Assembly: GCF_019904295.1 (NCBI RefSeq)
Contig: NZ_CP065362.1
Location: 372,001 to 436,000, forward strand
DNA from: Ruegeria sp. SCSIO 43209
Lineage (GTDB): Bacteria; Pseudomonadota; Alphaproteobacteria; Rhodobacterales; Rhodobacteraceae
Direction of reading: 5' to 3'
Length of the DNA: 64,000 nucleotides
Positions 16,811 through 24,530 of this stretch are shown here, piece by piece. A model generated the notes under the pieces. The model ran no database searches and was not told the DNA's origin. It saw nothing but the letters and a program-made list of their open reading frames with translations. Numbering within the stretch: the first letter of the stretch is position 1; each line of letters opens with the position of its first letter. A program made the position numbers and the translations under genes.

Positions 16811-17506
16811 ATGAAACCCCGCGTCACCGGCATATTGGGCGGAATGGGCCCAGAGGCGACAATTCTGTTGCAGCAGCGCGTGTTATCCAAGGTACAGGCG
16901 GCGGATGATGCCGATCACCTGCCACTATTGATTGACATGAACCCACAGGTGCCTTCCCGCATCGCGCACCTGATCGAGGGCAACGGGTCTGATCCCGGGC
17001 CGGTTCTGGCCGATATGGCGAGAGGATTGGAGCAATCAGGGGCAACCGCGCTTGCGATGCCGTGTAACACCGCACACCACTATGCGGCGCAGATAGAGGA
17101 CGCCGTCTCGATCCCCTTTCTAAACATGGTAGACCTGTCCGTGGATCAAGCGGCGCAGCTCCTGCCTTCTGGCAGCCAGGTCGGAATTCTTGCCTCCCCA
17201 GCGCTGCGAAAGGTCGGAATTTTTGACGCCCCCCTGAACCGCGCCGGATTTACCGCAATCTGGCCCGAGGATGAAGATAGGATGCTCGGCACGATCCGCC
17301 ACATCAAATCTGAAGGGCCAACCGGCGCTGCACTCAGCACACTTTCCGACGCTGCTAACGCCCTTTCGGGCCGGGGTGCCGCGCTTTTGTTTGTGGCCTG
17401 CTCCGAATTCTCTCTGCTCACCCGCGACTTGCCCAAAAGCGTTCCGATCATCGACACCGTCGATGTTCTGGCGGGCGCTATCCACTCCCACTCTCTGACG
17501 CGTTGA
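16811..17506 (+). CDS. Aspartate/glutamate racemase family protein
   Basis: A 231-aa cofactor-independent racemase of the Asp/Glu family. Seen: GILGGMGPEAT (7-17) and the two catalytic cysteines C85 (MPCNTAHHY) and C197 (VACSEFS), both present. It is co-transcribed with the cysteate sulfo-lyase 35 bp upstream and the HisD-family gene downstream, whose ATG is 8 bp past its stop. In this setting it could interconvert D- and L-cysteate, which are isosteric with aspartate and feed CuyA (inference). A plain aspartate racemase role is the alternative. Confidence 0.82.
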   Translation: MKPRVTGILGGMGPEATILLQQRVLSKVQAADDADHLPLLIDMNPQVPSRIAHLIEGNGSDPGPVLADMARGLEQSGATALAMPCNTAHHYAAQIEDAVSIPFLNMVDLSVDQAAQLLPSGSQVGILASPALRKVGIFDAPLNRAGFTAIWPEDEDRMLGTIRHIKSEGPTGAALSTLSDAANALSGRGAALLFVACSEFSLLTRDLPKSVPIIDTVDVLAGAIHSHSLTR

Positions 17507-17514
17507 GGTTTCCC

Positions 17515-18789
17515 ATGGCCGTCTCTTATCTGAAAACCGCCCTGCCCCGCCCCGATGCAGAAAATTCGGATATCCGCGATATCGTCGCAATCATGCTCTC
17601 CAATATCGAGCGTGAGGGCGAAGAGGCCGTTCGGCGCTATGCCGGAACGCTCGATGGCTGGACGGGAGAGTTCGTGTTGACTGATGAAGCGCGCAAAGCC
17701 GCATGTGACCGCGTGCCTGAACAGGTCAAAGACGACATCCGCTTTGCCCATGCCAATATCCGTCGATTCGCCGAAGCGCAGATGACCACGGTGAGCGAAT
17801 GCGAGATCGAGGTGATGCCCGGCCTGATTGCAGGTCAGAAACAGATCCCGATCTCGAGCGCGGGATGCTACGTTCCTGGTGGTCGGTATAGCCATATCGC
17901 AAGTGCGTTGATGACAATTACCACGGCAAAGGTGGCTGGGGTGTCCCACATCACGGCGGTCTCGCCACCGCGTCCCGGTGCGGGCATCCCTGATGCAATA
18001 GTTTATGCGATGGACCTTAGCGGTGCAGATCTGATCCTGAATTTGGGCGGAGTTCAGGGGATTGCTGCGATGGCCCATGGCTTTTTTGGTGCGCGGCCAG
18101 CCGACATTCTTGTCGGTCCGGGAAACTCCTATGTCGCCGAGGCGAAACGGATGCTGTTTGGTAAGGTTGGCATCGACATGTTTGCAGGTCCAACCGATAC
18201 CTTGGTCATTGCCGATCACACAGCATCGATCGAGACTGTCGCCTGGGATCTGGTGAGCCAAGCCGAGCACGGCGTCGATAGCCCTGTCTGGCTGGTCAGC
18301 ACCGATAAAGCTTTGGCCCAGGGTGTTATCGCGCGCGCCGATGCCCTGATCGAAAGTCTTCCCGAGCCGAACGCTAGTGCAGCGCGCACGGCATGGCGCG
18401 ACCGGGCCGAGATCATTCTTTGCAACAGCCGCGACGAGGCTGCCAGGGTCGCCAATAACTACGCGCCCGAACATCTGCAGGTGATCGCCGAGGACCTGGA
18501 TTGGTGGCTGGACCAACTGACCACCTATGGATCGCTGTTTCTGGGTGCCGAAACAACAGTGCCCTTCGGCGACAAGACGTCCGGGCCAAATCATGTTTTG
18601 CCGACAAGCGGAGCGGCCCGATATACCGGCGGTCTGTCAGTGCATAAATTCACCAAAACGGTGACATGGCAGCGCTGCTCAGCGCAAGCCTCGCACGAGC
18701 TTGCTGAACGCACTGCTAGGATCAGTCGGATGGAAGGCATGGAAGGCCACGCACGCGCGGCAGAAATGCGATTGTCTAAAGTGTGCTAA
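17515..18789 (+). CDS. hpsN: HisD-family zinc alcohol dehydrogenase, probable sulfopropanediol dehydrogenase (HpsN-like)
   Basis: A 424-aa protein of the histidinol dehydrogenase family. ATG 17515 follows GAGG, and an in-frame TTG at 17503 is less likely. Conserved family elements: GCYVPGGRY, GPGNSYVAEAKR, AGPTDTLVIAD, the zinc ligands Q and H of SQAEHG, the catalytic EH of YAPEHLQ, D in the GDKTSGPNHVLPT stretch, and the C-terminal GHA. The tail GGLSVHKFTKTVTWQ resembles HpsN, which oxidises (R)-2,3-dihydroxypropane-1-sulfonate to sulfolactate, more than biosynthetic HisD. It lies beside CuyA, a racemase and a sulfonate transporter, with no other his genes in view. HpsN is an inference; a sulfonate dehydrogenase of other specificity is possible. 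Confidence 0.68.
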   Translation: MAVSYLKTALPRPDAENSDIRDIVAIMLSNIEREGEEAVRRYAGTLDGWTGEFVLTDEARKAACDRVPEQVKDDIRFAHANIRRFAEAQMTTVSECEIEVMPGLIAGQKQIPISSAGCYVPGGRYSHIASALMTITTAKVAGVSHITAVSPPRPGAGIPDAIVYAMDLSGADLILNLGGVQGIAAMAHGFFGARPADILVGPGNSYVAEAKRMLFGKVGIDMFAGPTDTLVIADHTASIETVAWDLVSQAEHGVDSPVWLVSTDKALAQGVIARADALIESLPEPNASAARTAWRDRAEIILCNSRDEAARVANNYAPEHLQVIAEDLDWWLDQLTTYGSLFLGAETTVPFGDKTSGPNHVLPTSGAARYTGGLSVHKFTKTVTWQRCSAQASHELAERTARISRMEGMEGHARAAEMRLSKVC

Positions 18790-18822
18790 ATCTGGCCCAA
18801 GGATGCTGTTGATTAGTCAGAT

Positions 18823-20289
18823 TCACCGCATCACGAACGGATCGGGGATCGGATCGTCGCTTGTGCGCAACCAGACCGATTTGACCCGTGTGTAATCAAG
18901 CGCCGCCTGTAGGCCCCCTTCGCGCCCGTGGCCCGACAGTCCATGACCTCCGAATGGAGCAATCGGGCTGACAGCGCGATATGTGTTAACCCAGACAATG
19001 CCAGCCCGAATTCTGCGGATCATTCGATGTGCGCGGGTCAAGTCTTTGGTAAAGACACCCGACGCCAGCCCAAACGCGGTGTTGTTGGCTATTTGTACCG
19101 CCTCCGCTTCGGTCCCGAAACTGACCACCGAGAGGATCGGACCAAAGGCTTCGCGCGTCAGACAGGGCGCATCAGGCGCGTCCGTACAATCAATGATTGT
19201 CGGTGGAAAATAGTGCCCCTCACGGTCCAAAGGTTGCCCACCCGCTATCACGGTAGCCCCTGCCGAGACGGAATCAGCAACCAGATCTGCAGCAGTCACA
19301 AGCTGAGCCTGAGTGCACAGCGGGCCAACCTCGGTCTTTAGGTCATCGGGCGCCCCGATCACGATCTCACCCGCTTTTTCGGTGAGCCGGGCCAGAAACT
19401 CATCTTTGATCTTGTCAGAGATTACCAATCGCGATCCCGCCACGCAGCTTTGCCCGGTCGCAGCAAAGATCCCCGAGACCTGCGCGTTCACAGCACTTTC
19501 GATATCGGCATCTTCGAACACGATGAACGGGGATTTTCCGCCCAGTTCCAACGAAGTCGAAGCGAGGTTTTCAGCCGAGTTGCGCACGATATGGCGCGCG
19601 GTTTCCGGGCCGCCTGTAAAGGCAACATGATCGACATCCGGGTGACTGGTCAGAACGGCGCCGCATTCCGGCCCGAAGCCGGTGATGACGTTCAGAACTC
19701 CGGGCGGGAAGCCTGCCTGATCGAAAATACGCGCGAATTCCAGCATCGGGGCCGGACCATCTTCGGATGCTTTCAGAACGACTGTGCAACCGGCGGCAAG
19801 CGCCGGGCCAATCTTGACCGCAGACAGGAACAGTTGCGAATTCCACGGCACTATGGCGGCCACCACACCAACTGGTTCGCGGCGCAGCCAAACCTCCATG
19901 TCGGGCTTGTCGATCGGCAGGTGCGCCCCTTCGATTTTGTCCGCCAATCCGGCATAGTAACGGTAGTAGTCCGCGACATAGGCGATCTGAGCAGAGGTTT
20001 CGCGAATGATCTTGCCGGTATCGCGCGTTTCAAGCTCGGCTAAGGTCTGAGCATTTTCGGCGACCAGATCGGCCAGCCGGTACAACAGTTTACCACGCGC
20101 CGTTGCTGTCATGGTCGCCCATTCGGGGGCATTCAGCGCTGAACACGCAGCCTCAACCGCGGCGTTCACATCATGTGTTCGGGCCTCAGGCATTTTCGCC
20201 CAAACGGTGCCCGTCGCGGGATCAAGGCTGTCGAAATGCGCGGTCCCATCCGAAAACGTGCCGCCGATATAGTGCTGAAACTGCCGCAT
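18823..20289 (-). CDS. NAD(P)-dependent aldehyde dehydrogenase
   Basis: A 488-aa aldehyde dehydrogenase of the ALDH superfamily. Seen: VPWNSQLFL (cofactor loop), FTGGPETARHI, general base Glu in LELGGKSP, catalytic Cys in GQSCVAGSR, and the C-terminal PFGGHGLSGHGREGG. It resembles betaine-aldehyde/semialdehyde types but the substrate cannot be read. It is the last gene of the minus-strand operon, 9 bp after the LLM monooxygenase and preceded by AAGGAGAG. It probably oxidises an aldehyde formed downstream of the monooxygenase step (inference). It converges with the HpsN-like gene with 33 bp between. Confidence 0.87.
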   Translation of the reverse strand: MRQFQHYIGGTFSDGTAHFDSLDPATGTVWAKMPEARTHDVNAAVEAACSALNAPEWATMTATARGKLLYRLADLVAENAQTLAELETRDTGKIIRETSAQIAYVADYYRYYAGLADKIEGAHLPIDKPDMEVWLRREPVGVVAAIVPWNSQLFLSAVKIGPALAAGCTVVLKASEDGPAPMLEFARIFDQAGFPPGVLNVITGFGPECGAVLTSHPDVDHVAFTGGPETARHIVRNSAENLASTSLELGGKSPFIVFEDADIESAVNAQVSGIFAATGQSCVAGSRLVISDKIKDEFLARLTEKAGEIVIGAPDDLKTEVGPLCTQAQLVTAADLVADSVSAGATVIAGGQPLDREGHYFPPTIIDCTDAPDAPCLTREAFGPILSVVSFGTEAEAVQIANNTAFGLASGVFTKDLTRAHRMIRRIRAGIVWVNTYRAVSPIAPFGGHGLSGHGREGGLQAALDYTRVKSVWLRTSDDPIPDPFVMR

Positions 20290-20298
20290 TTTCTCTCC

Positions 20299-21336
20299 TT
20301 AGGCGAAGGCGGGCATGACGTCCGCGATGAACCGCTCTAGCGAGGCTTTCTTGCGCTCAAAGCTCATCCCACTGTCGATCCAGAAAGAATACTCATCATA
20401 TCCAAGATCGCTATAGCCCTTGAGGCGTTCGATTGCTTTGTCAGGCGTGGCGATCACATTGTCCCGGATCATCGCCTCGGGCGAATAGAAGGGATGGTTA
20501 GCGATGTCGTCATCGCTCAGCGTCTGGATCAGACCCTGCGACACAGGGCGTTCGTTTTTGAACCACGCGCCGAAATAGCAATAAAAGCGATTGATCTCTT
20601 CCGCCGCGCGACGGGCATCCGCCTCGTCCGAGGCGATATAGGTGTGGTTCAACAGCATGATTTCGGGGCGCGGGACGTCATGGAATTTGGCGCAGGCTGC
20701 GTTGAACGTATCCATCAGCCGGGTGATCTCTTCGTCGCCCTGCCACAAAGGGGTGACCTGCACGTGACAACCGTTCGATACCGCAAACTCATGACTGTTG
20801 GGATCGCGCGCGGCAACCCAGATCGGTGGACCGTTTTGTTGCAGAGGCTTGGGCGAAGATGTGGTTGCCGGGAAAGAATGAAACTCTCCGTCCAGCGCAT
20901 GATCGCCCTCCCAAAGACCCCGCACTGCCGGAACAAGCTCGCGCATACGCTGGCCTGCCTCCCAGGCGTCCAGCCCCGGCACCATCCGCTCGTATTCATA
21001 GCTGTAGGCGCCACGCGCGATGCCCAGATCCAAACGGCCATTCGTGATCATGTCCGTCATTGCGGCCTCTCCGGCCAGCCGGATCGGATGCCAGAACGGA
21101 GCGATAACGGTTCCGGTTCCCAGACGCACATTGTTGGTCTGGCGTGCCAGATCGACGATATTCAGGAACGGGTTCGGCGAGATGGTGAAATCCATCCCGT
21201 GATGTTCGCCGGTCCAGACCGCATGCATACCACCCGCATCAGCGATCTTGGCCAGTTCTATGAAGTTTTCATACAGCTCCTGCTGGTCCTGATCGGGAGA
21301 GGTGCGTTCCATATGAACGAAAAGCGAAAACCGCAT
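20299..21336 (-). CDS. LLM-class flavin-dependent monooxygenase
   Basis: A 345-aa luciferase-like monooxygenase. ATG 21336 is chosen because GAGGAGG precedes it and it gives MRFSLFVHMER; the open frame upstream is not needed. Typical features are the WTGEHHG motif, VRLGTGTVIAPFWHPIRLAGEAA, GRLDLGIARGAY and PPIWVAARDP. It uses reduced FMN supplied by the flavin reductase encoded 1 bp upstream. Related enzymes oxidise alkanals, limonene or sulfonates, or perform Baeyer-Villiger-type or amide-cleaving oxidations. The substrate here is unknown. It sits in a five-gene operon with a hydrolase and an aldehyde dehydrogenase. Confidence 0.87.
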   Translation of the reverse strand: MRFSLFVHMERTSPDQDQQELYENFIELAKIADAGGMHAVWTGEHHGMDFTISPNPFLNIVDLARQTNNVRLGTGTVIAPFWHPIRLAGEAAMTDMITNGRLDLGIARGAYSYEYERMVPGLDAWEAGQRMRELVPAVRGLWEGDHALDGEFHSFPATTSSPKPLQQNGPPIWVAARDPNSHEFAVSNGCHVQVTPLWQGDEEITRLMDTFNAACAKFHDVPRPEIMLLNHTYIASDEADARRAAEEINRFYCYFGAWFKNERPVSQGLIQTLSDDDIANHPFYSPEAMIRDNVIATPDKAIERLKGYSDLGYDEYSFWIDSGMSFERKKASLERFIADVMPAFA

Positions 21337-21337
21337 G

Positions 21338-22258
21338 TCAGTGACCTCCTCGTGTAATCGGGCGAACCTCGCCGCTGTTCTTGTTTCCGTAGTAAATGCC
21401 AAAATCTCCCAGCCGGGATTCCTCGGACAATCGTTCCAGCATGGTTCGGGTCGCCGTGTCGGTTACAGTGCCAAAGGATACGACATCCAGTGGGACGAAA
21501 TTACCTTTCTTCGGCTCACCATCTGCGGCCTGACACAGAAACGCGATATGTTGACGCTTTTTCTCTGCATCCTCGTAAACCGAATAAACAAAGCCCGGCT
21601 CTGCGGTCAGCCCGGTGGCCTCAATCAATTGTTCCAATGCCGCTGAAACACCTTCTGACCCAACCACTGCCTCGGGCGGTGCAAGCGCGCCGTCACCGGC
21701 ATCGATCAACAGAACCTCACCTGCGCGTTCGATCAAGGCTGAGACGATCAGGCCGGTGTCCTGCATCAAGGCACCAGCAGCTGTTGATGGTGTTACATAG
21801 GCCCCCCTTACATATCCGAGACCGGGTGCCGGAGTATTGTCGAAGGCTTTGACCTCGCCGATCAGGATCACATGATCCCCCGCTTCGACGGTTTTGTGCA
21901 TAGAGCAGTCAAACCAGGCCGACGACCCATCGATCAACGGCGATCCCGCAGGTCCACGCCGCCACTCGACGCTGGCAAACCGGTCTTCGACGGGCCGGGC
22001 AAAGGTATTGGATACCTCGATCTGTGTCTCTGACAGGATATTGACGGCAAACCCGTCTGCGGCAATCAATGCGTCATAGTTCTTTGAACTGTTGGCGAGA
22101 CAAACCAGCACAAGCGGCGGGTCTAGTGAGACGGATGTGAACGAGTTCGCGGTAAACCCGATCGGGTTACCTTGGGTATCATGCGACGTAACCACGGTGA
22201 CGCCCGTCATGAACGCTCCAAATGCATTTCGCAGCGTGCGGGGATCAAGTGAGGTCAT
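21338..22258 (-). CDS. Flavin reductase with C-terminal degenerate NUDIX-like domain
   Basis: A 306-aa protein. Residues 1-165 are a flavin reductase domain (FGAFMTGVTVVTSHD, GFTANSFTSVSLDPPLVLVCL, FAVNILSE, H-V-I-L-I-G-E-V). Residues about 170-300 are additional: LIVSALIERAGEVLLID then EGVSAALEQLIEATGLTAE, which follows the spacing of a NUDIX box (G-x5-E-x7-R-E-U-x-E-E-x-G-U), but with Glu-Gln for Arg-Glu and Ala for the metal-binding second Glu. NUDIX hydrolysis is therefore unlikely and the domain may bind a nucleotide or effector. Most partners of LLM enzymes are 160-190 aa. ATG 22258 overlaps the hydrolase stop in ATGA. Confidence 0.82.
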   Translation of the reverse strand: MTSLDPRTLRNAFGAFMTGVTVVTSHDTQGNPIGFTANSFTSVSLDPPLVLVCLANSSKNYDALIAADGFAVNILSETQIEVSNTFARPVEDRFASVEWRRGPAGSPLIDGSSAWFDCSMHKTVEAGDHVILIGEVKAFDNTPAPGLGYVRGAYVTPSTAAGALMQDTGLIVSALIERAGEVLLIDAGDGALAPPEAVVGSEGVSAALEQLIEATGLTAEPGFVYSVYEDAEKKRQHIAFLCQAADGEPKKGNFVPLDVVSFGTVTDTATRTMLERLSEESRLGDFGIYYGNKNSGEVRPITRGGH

Positions 22259-23067
22259 TGCGCAATCCTTTCTTCGGCGGGCTGGCCGAGCCATTCAACC
22301 AGATGCGCTGTTACTTCATCGGGTGCTGTCAAGTTCACCATATGTCGGTGGCCTTGGATCACAACGGCCCGACCGTTTTGAACTGCTGCGGCCATAGCTT
22401 GTGACATAGCCGGGGTTGAGTTCGAGTCTCCGTCGCCGGTGAGCGCCAGAAACGGGCATGAAATCCGATTCATCTTGCTGGCGTAGGTGGCATCGCCCCG
22501 CGCAAAAGCGGAATAGGCGATGGCGTAGCCTCGTTGATCCACAGACCCAAGCCACGACGCCACCTGCGCACGGGCAGCCAGATCACCCGGACTGTCACCA
22601 AACCAGCGCGACAACGGCGTTTCCAGATCAACTCGACCCGCGCTGATTTCAGCGGCCCGTTGGATGACTGCGGCGCGGGCTGAGGCATCGCGACAGAAGA
22701 CGCCGTTCAACATAGCAACACGGCTAGTGATGTCGGGGTGCTCCGCCGCAAAGCCGGCGGCAATCAGAGCCCCCATTGAATGCCCGATGATTGCGACCGG
22801 AGCCAGATTCAATGCGTCGACAACATCATGCATCCAGCCAACAAAATCCGGCAATTGGCTTCCAGATGACAGACGGTCACTGCCTCCATGCCCCGGCAGA
22901 TCAACCGCAATTATACGGCAATGCTGGCTCAGCGTGTCAAACTGAGGGCCCCAGGCCGCAGATTGCATGCCAACGCCATGGATCATAAAGACCGGTTGCC
23001 CTTCGCCCGCCTCTCTGAACGCGACTGATCGGCCCGAGTTAGACAGCTGCAGGGTTGTCAACGTCAT
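22255..23067 (-). CDS. Alpha/beta hydrolase
   Basis: A 270-aa alpha/beta-fold hydrolase. ATG 23067 gives MTLTTLQLSNSGRSVAFREAG; upstream frame is ignored. Seen: oxyanion HGVG motif in FMIHGVGMQSAAW, nucleophile Ser in GHSMGAL, and a late GHRHM with the catalytic His region (acid probably D in LTGDGDS). It overlaps the DUF1185 gene by 29 bp and the flavin reductase by 4 bp, so it is part of the same tightly packed operon. It likely cleaves an ester, lactone, thioester or enol-lactone made by the LLM monooxygenase (inference). Confidence 0.85.
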   Translation of the reverse strand: MTLTTLQLSNSGRSVAFREAGEGQPVFMIHGVGMQSAAWGPQFDTLSQHCRIIAVDLPGHGGSDRLSSGSQLPDFVGWMHDVVDALNLAPVAIIGHSMGALIAAGFAAEHPDITSRVAMLNGVFCRDASARAAVIQRAAEISAGRVDLETPLSRWFGDSPGDLAARAQVASWLGSVDQRGYAIAYSAFARGDATYASKMNRISCPFLALTGDGDSNSTPAMSQAMAAAVQNGRAVVIQGHRHMVNLTAPDEVTAHLVEWLGQPAEERIAQ

Positions 23068-23641
23068 GACCAAGTTCCTCGATGTCCCGATAGCGATCCC
23101 CGATCCGGTGGTGCGGCCGCCCTCCAATCGATGCACCCAGTGCAATCAGAATCTCATCTGCCGCAGGTGCATCTGCGACCGAAGTCTGGATCGTAAGGTA
23201 GTGAGAGCGACGACCCCCATCATGTTTGTCCATCAAGGGGATCAGCAGCGGCGCATTGGCAGGGCCGCGCGTATTGCAGAAGGAAAGGTAGGATTTCGCG
23301 CCGACTGCTTTGCGATAATGATTGCCAAAATGCAGCGTGTGGATCAGGGCCGACGCATGCTCGACCTCTCCGTTCAAGCCCACAATCGCGGATTTTCCAT
23401 AGGCTTCGACGCGGTCGCCGCCACCTGAAGCATCCAAAATCATTTTGGTCAGCAACTCCCCCAATCCGGGGGCGCAATCGCGGATCGCGGGGCCAAGATC
23501 TTCGACAAAACCCTGACCAGCCCAAGGGTTCCGAATGACAGCTATTGCGGCAATTAGCTTCAGCGGAGTGTCCGCCAACTTACCACCCTCGATCAGAGTG
23601 TCTTCGACATGCAGAAGCGTTTTTCGAATTTCGGCGGACAT
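23039..23641 (-). CDS. DUF1185 family protein (annotated elsewhere as amino acid synthesis)
   Basis: A 200-aa protein recognised as DUF1185. Seen: N-terminal EIRKTLLHVEDTLIEGG, AVIRNPWAGQGFVEDL, a GDRVEAYGKSAIVGLNGEVEH block and HYLTIQTSVADAPAADEILIALG. The family has no firmly assigned reaction. It has no signal peptide or membrane segment. ATG 23641 is chosen for its AAGGA site. It is the promoter-proximal gene of the operon and lies 33 bp from the palindrome that the divergent GntR regulator probably binds. Co-occurrence with hydrolase, flavin reductase and LLM enzyme suggests a shared catabolic substrate. Confidence 0.78.
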   Translation of the reverse strand: MSAEIRKTLLHVEDTLIEGGKLADTPLKLIAAIAVIRNPWAGQGFVEDLGPAIRDCAPGLGELLTKMILDASGGGDRVEAYGKSAIVGLNGEVEHASALIHTLHFGNHYRKAVGAKSYLSFCNTRGPANAPLLIPLMDKHDGGRRSHYLTIQTSVADAPAADEILIALGASIGGRPHHRIGDRYRDIEELGHDVDNPAAV

Positions 23642-23673
23642 GGTGATTCCTTTGGCAAGCCTTTGGTCGAGAA

Positions 23674-23687
23674 TATGGTATACCATA
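23674..23687. promoter_or_regulatory. Perfect 14-bp palindrome, probable GntR/FCD operator
   Basis: TATGGTATACCATA is fully self-complementary and contains TGGTATACCA, the typical core recognised by FadR-subfamily GntR regulators (TGGT-n-ACCA). It sits 32 bp before the DUF1185 start on one side and 44 bp before the GntR start on the other. It probably gives autoregulation and control of the five-gene operon. Confidence 0.75.
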
Positions 23688-23731
23688 ATACGATATGTCA
23701 ATCATACTTGTTCCGGATCCGTACCACAGAT

Positions 23732-24430
23732 ATGAAAGCGTCGATGATGAACACCGACTCCACCCTACAAAAGATCGAAAAAGCACCGCAAACCTTGCGG
23801 GATATCGTGCAAGCGCGCCTGCGCGAAGCGATCATCGCCGGGCATTTTGCCCCCGGTGAGCGGCTTGTTGAACGCCCGCTTTGCGATCAGCTTGGTGTCA
23901 GCCGCACCGTCATCCGCGAGACGATCCGGTTTCTGGAAGCCGAAGGTTTGGTTGAAATTATCCCCAACCGCGGGCCAATCGTCTCGACCCTCAGCTGGGA
24001 CCAAGCGCGGCAAATCTATGACATCCGCTTACAGCTAGAAGGCTCAGCCGCCGCCGCCTGTGCACAAGCGCATGAGACAGGTTTCGCAAACGATCTGGGC
24101 AAGGCATTGAAAGCAGTGGGCGCGGCGCAGAATGACACCGAATGGTCAAATCTGCTACAGGCCACAACTCGCTTCTATGAAATGATTTTTTTACAGGCTG
24201 GGCACAGCATCGCCTGGGATGTCGTGCAACGTCTGAACGGCCGGATCAGCCGCCTGCGGGCCTTGACCCTCGCAGCGCGGAATCGAGAGCGTTCTGGGAT
24301 GAGCCACATGACTGCCATCCATGATGCCATCCTCAGTGGTGATCCTGCCAAAGCCCGAAAAGCAGTCGAAAGCCATATCGCGGATGCTGCACAGACCGCG
24401 CGCGGCTTTTTGGAAAGCTCTGAAACCTGA
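23732..24430 (+). CDS. GntR-family regulator, FCD (FadR-like) subfamily
   Basis: A 232-aa regulator with an N-terminal winged helix (about 25-85: LREAIIAGHFAPGERLVERPL, GVSRTVIRETIRFLEAEGLVE) and a helical FCD effector domain (about 95-225: YDIRLQLEGSAAAACA, the metal/ligand His in MSHMTAIHDAI, SHI at the end). The start is uncertain: ATG 23732 and ATG 23744 are both possible and neither has a strong ribosome site. It is divergent from the DUF1185-LLM operon, with a matching palindrome between them, so it is the likely repressor. The effector is unknown. Confidence 0.85.
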   Translation: MKASMMNTDSTLQKIEKAPQTLRDIVQARLREAIIAGHFAPGERLVERPLCDQLGVSRTVIRETIRFLEAEGLVEIIPNRGPIVSTLSWDQARQIYDIRLQLEGSAAAACAQAHETGFANDLGKALKAVGAAQNDTEWSNLLQATTRFYEMIFLQAGHSIAWDVVQRLNGRISRLRALTLAARNRERSGMSHMTAIHDAILSGDPAKARKAVESHIADAAQTARGFLESSET

Positions 24431-24530
24431 GTGCTCGGCAATTGAGCCAGAATTCCAAGATTCTGATATCAAAGCTCTCATTATCTGCGTAGATTTGCCG
24501 GGAATGCCCTGATCTCACGAAAGCACCGGA

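Noticed and set aside
17146..18594. A 482-codon minus-strand frame opposite the racemase and HisD-family genes
   Set aside because: Despite its length it spans two conserved genes in antisense and shows no domain; the plus-strand proteins carry all catalytic residues.
17515..18789. HisD-family protein as the histidine-biosynthesis enzyme
   Set aside because: No other his genes are nearby, and the C-terminal pattern and sulfonate context favour HpsN-type function, although this is not proven.
20494..21357. A 287-codon frame opposite the LLM monooxygenase
   Set aside because: Antisense shadow of a gene with clear family motifs; the frame is kept open by high G+C third positions.
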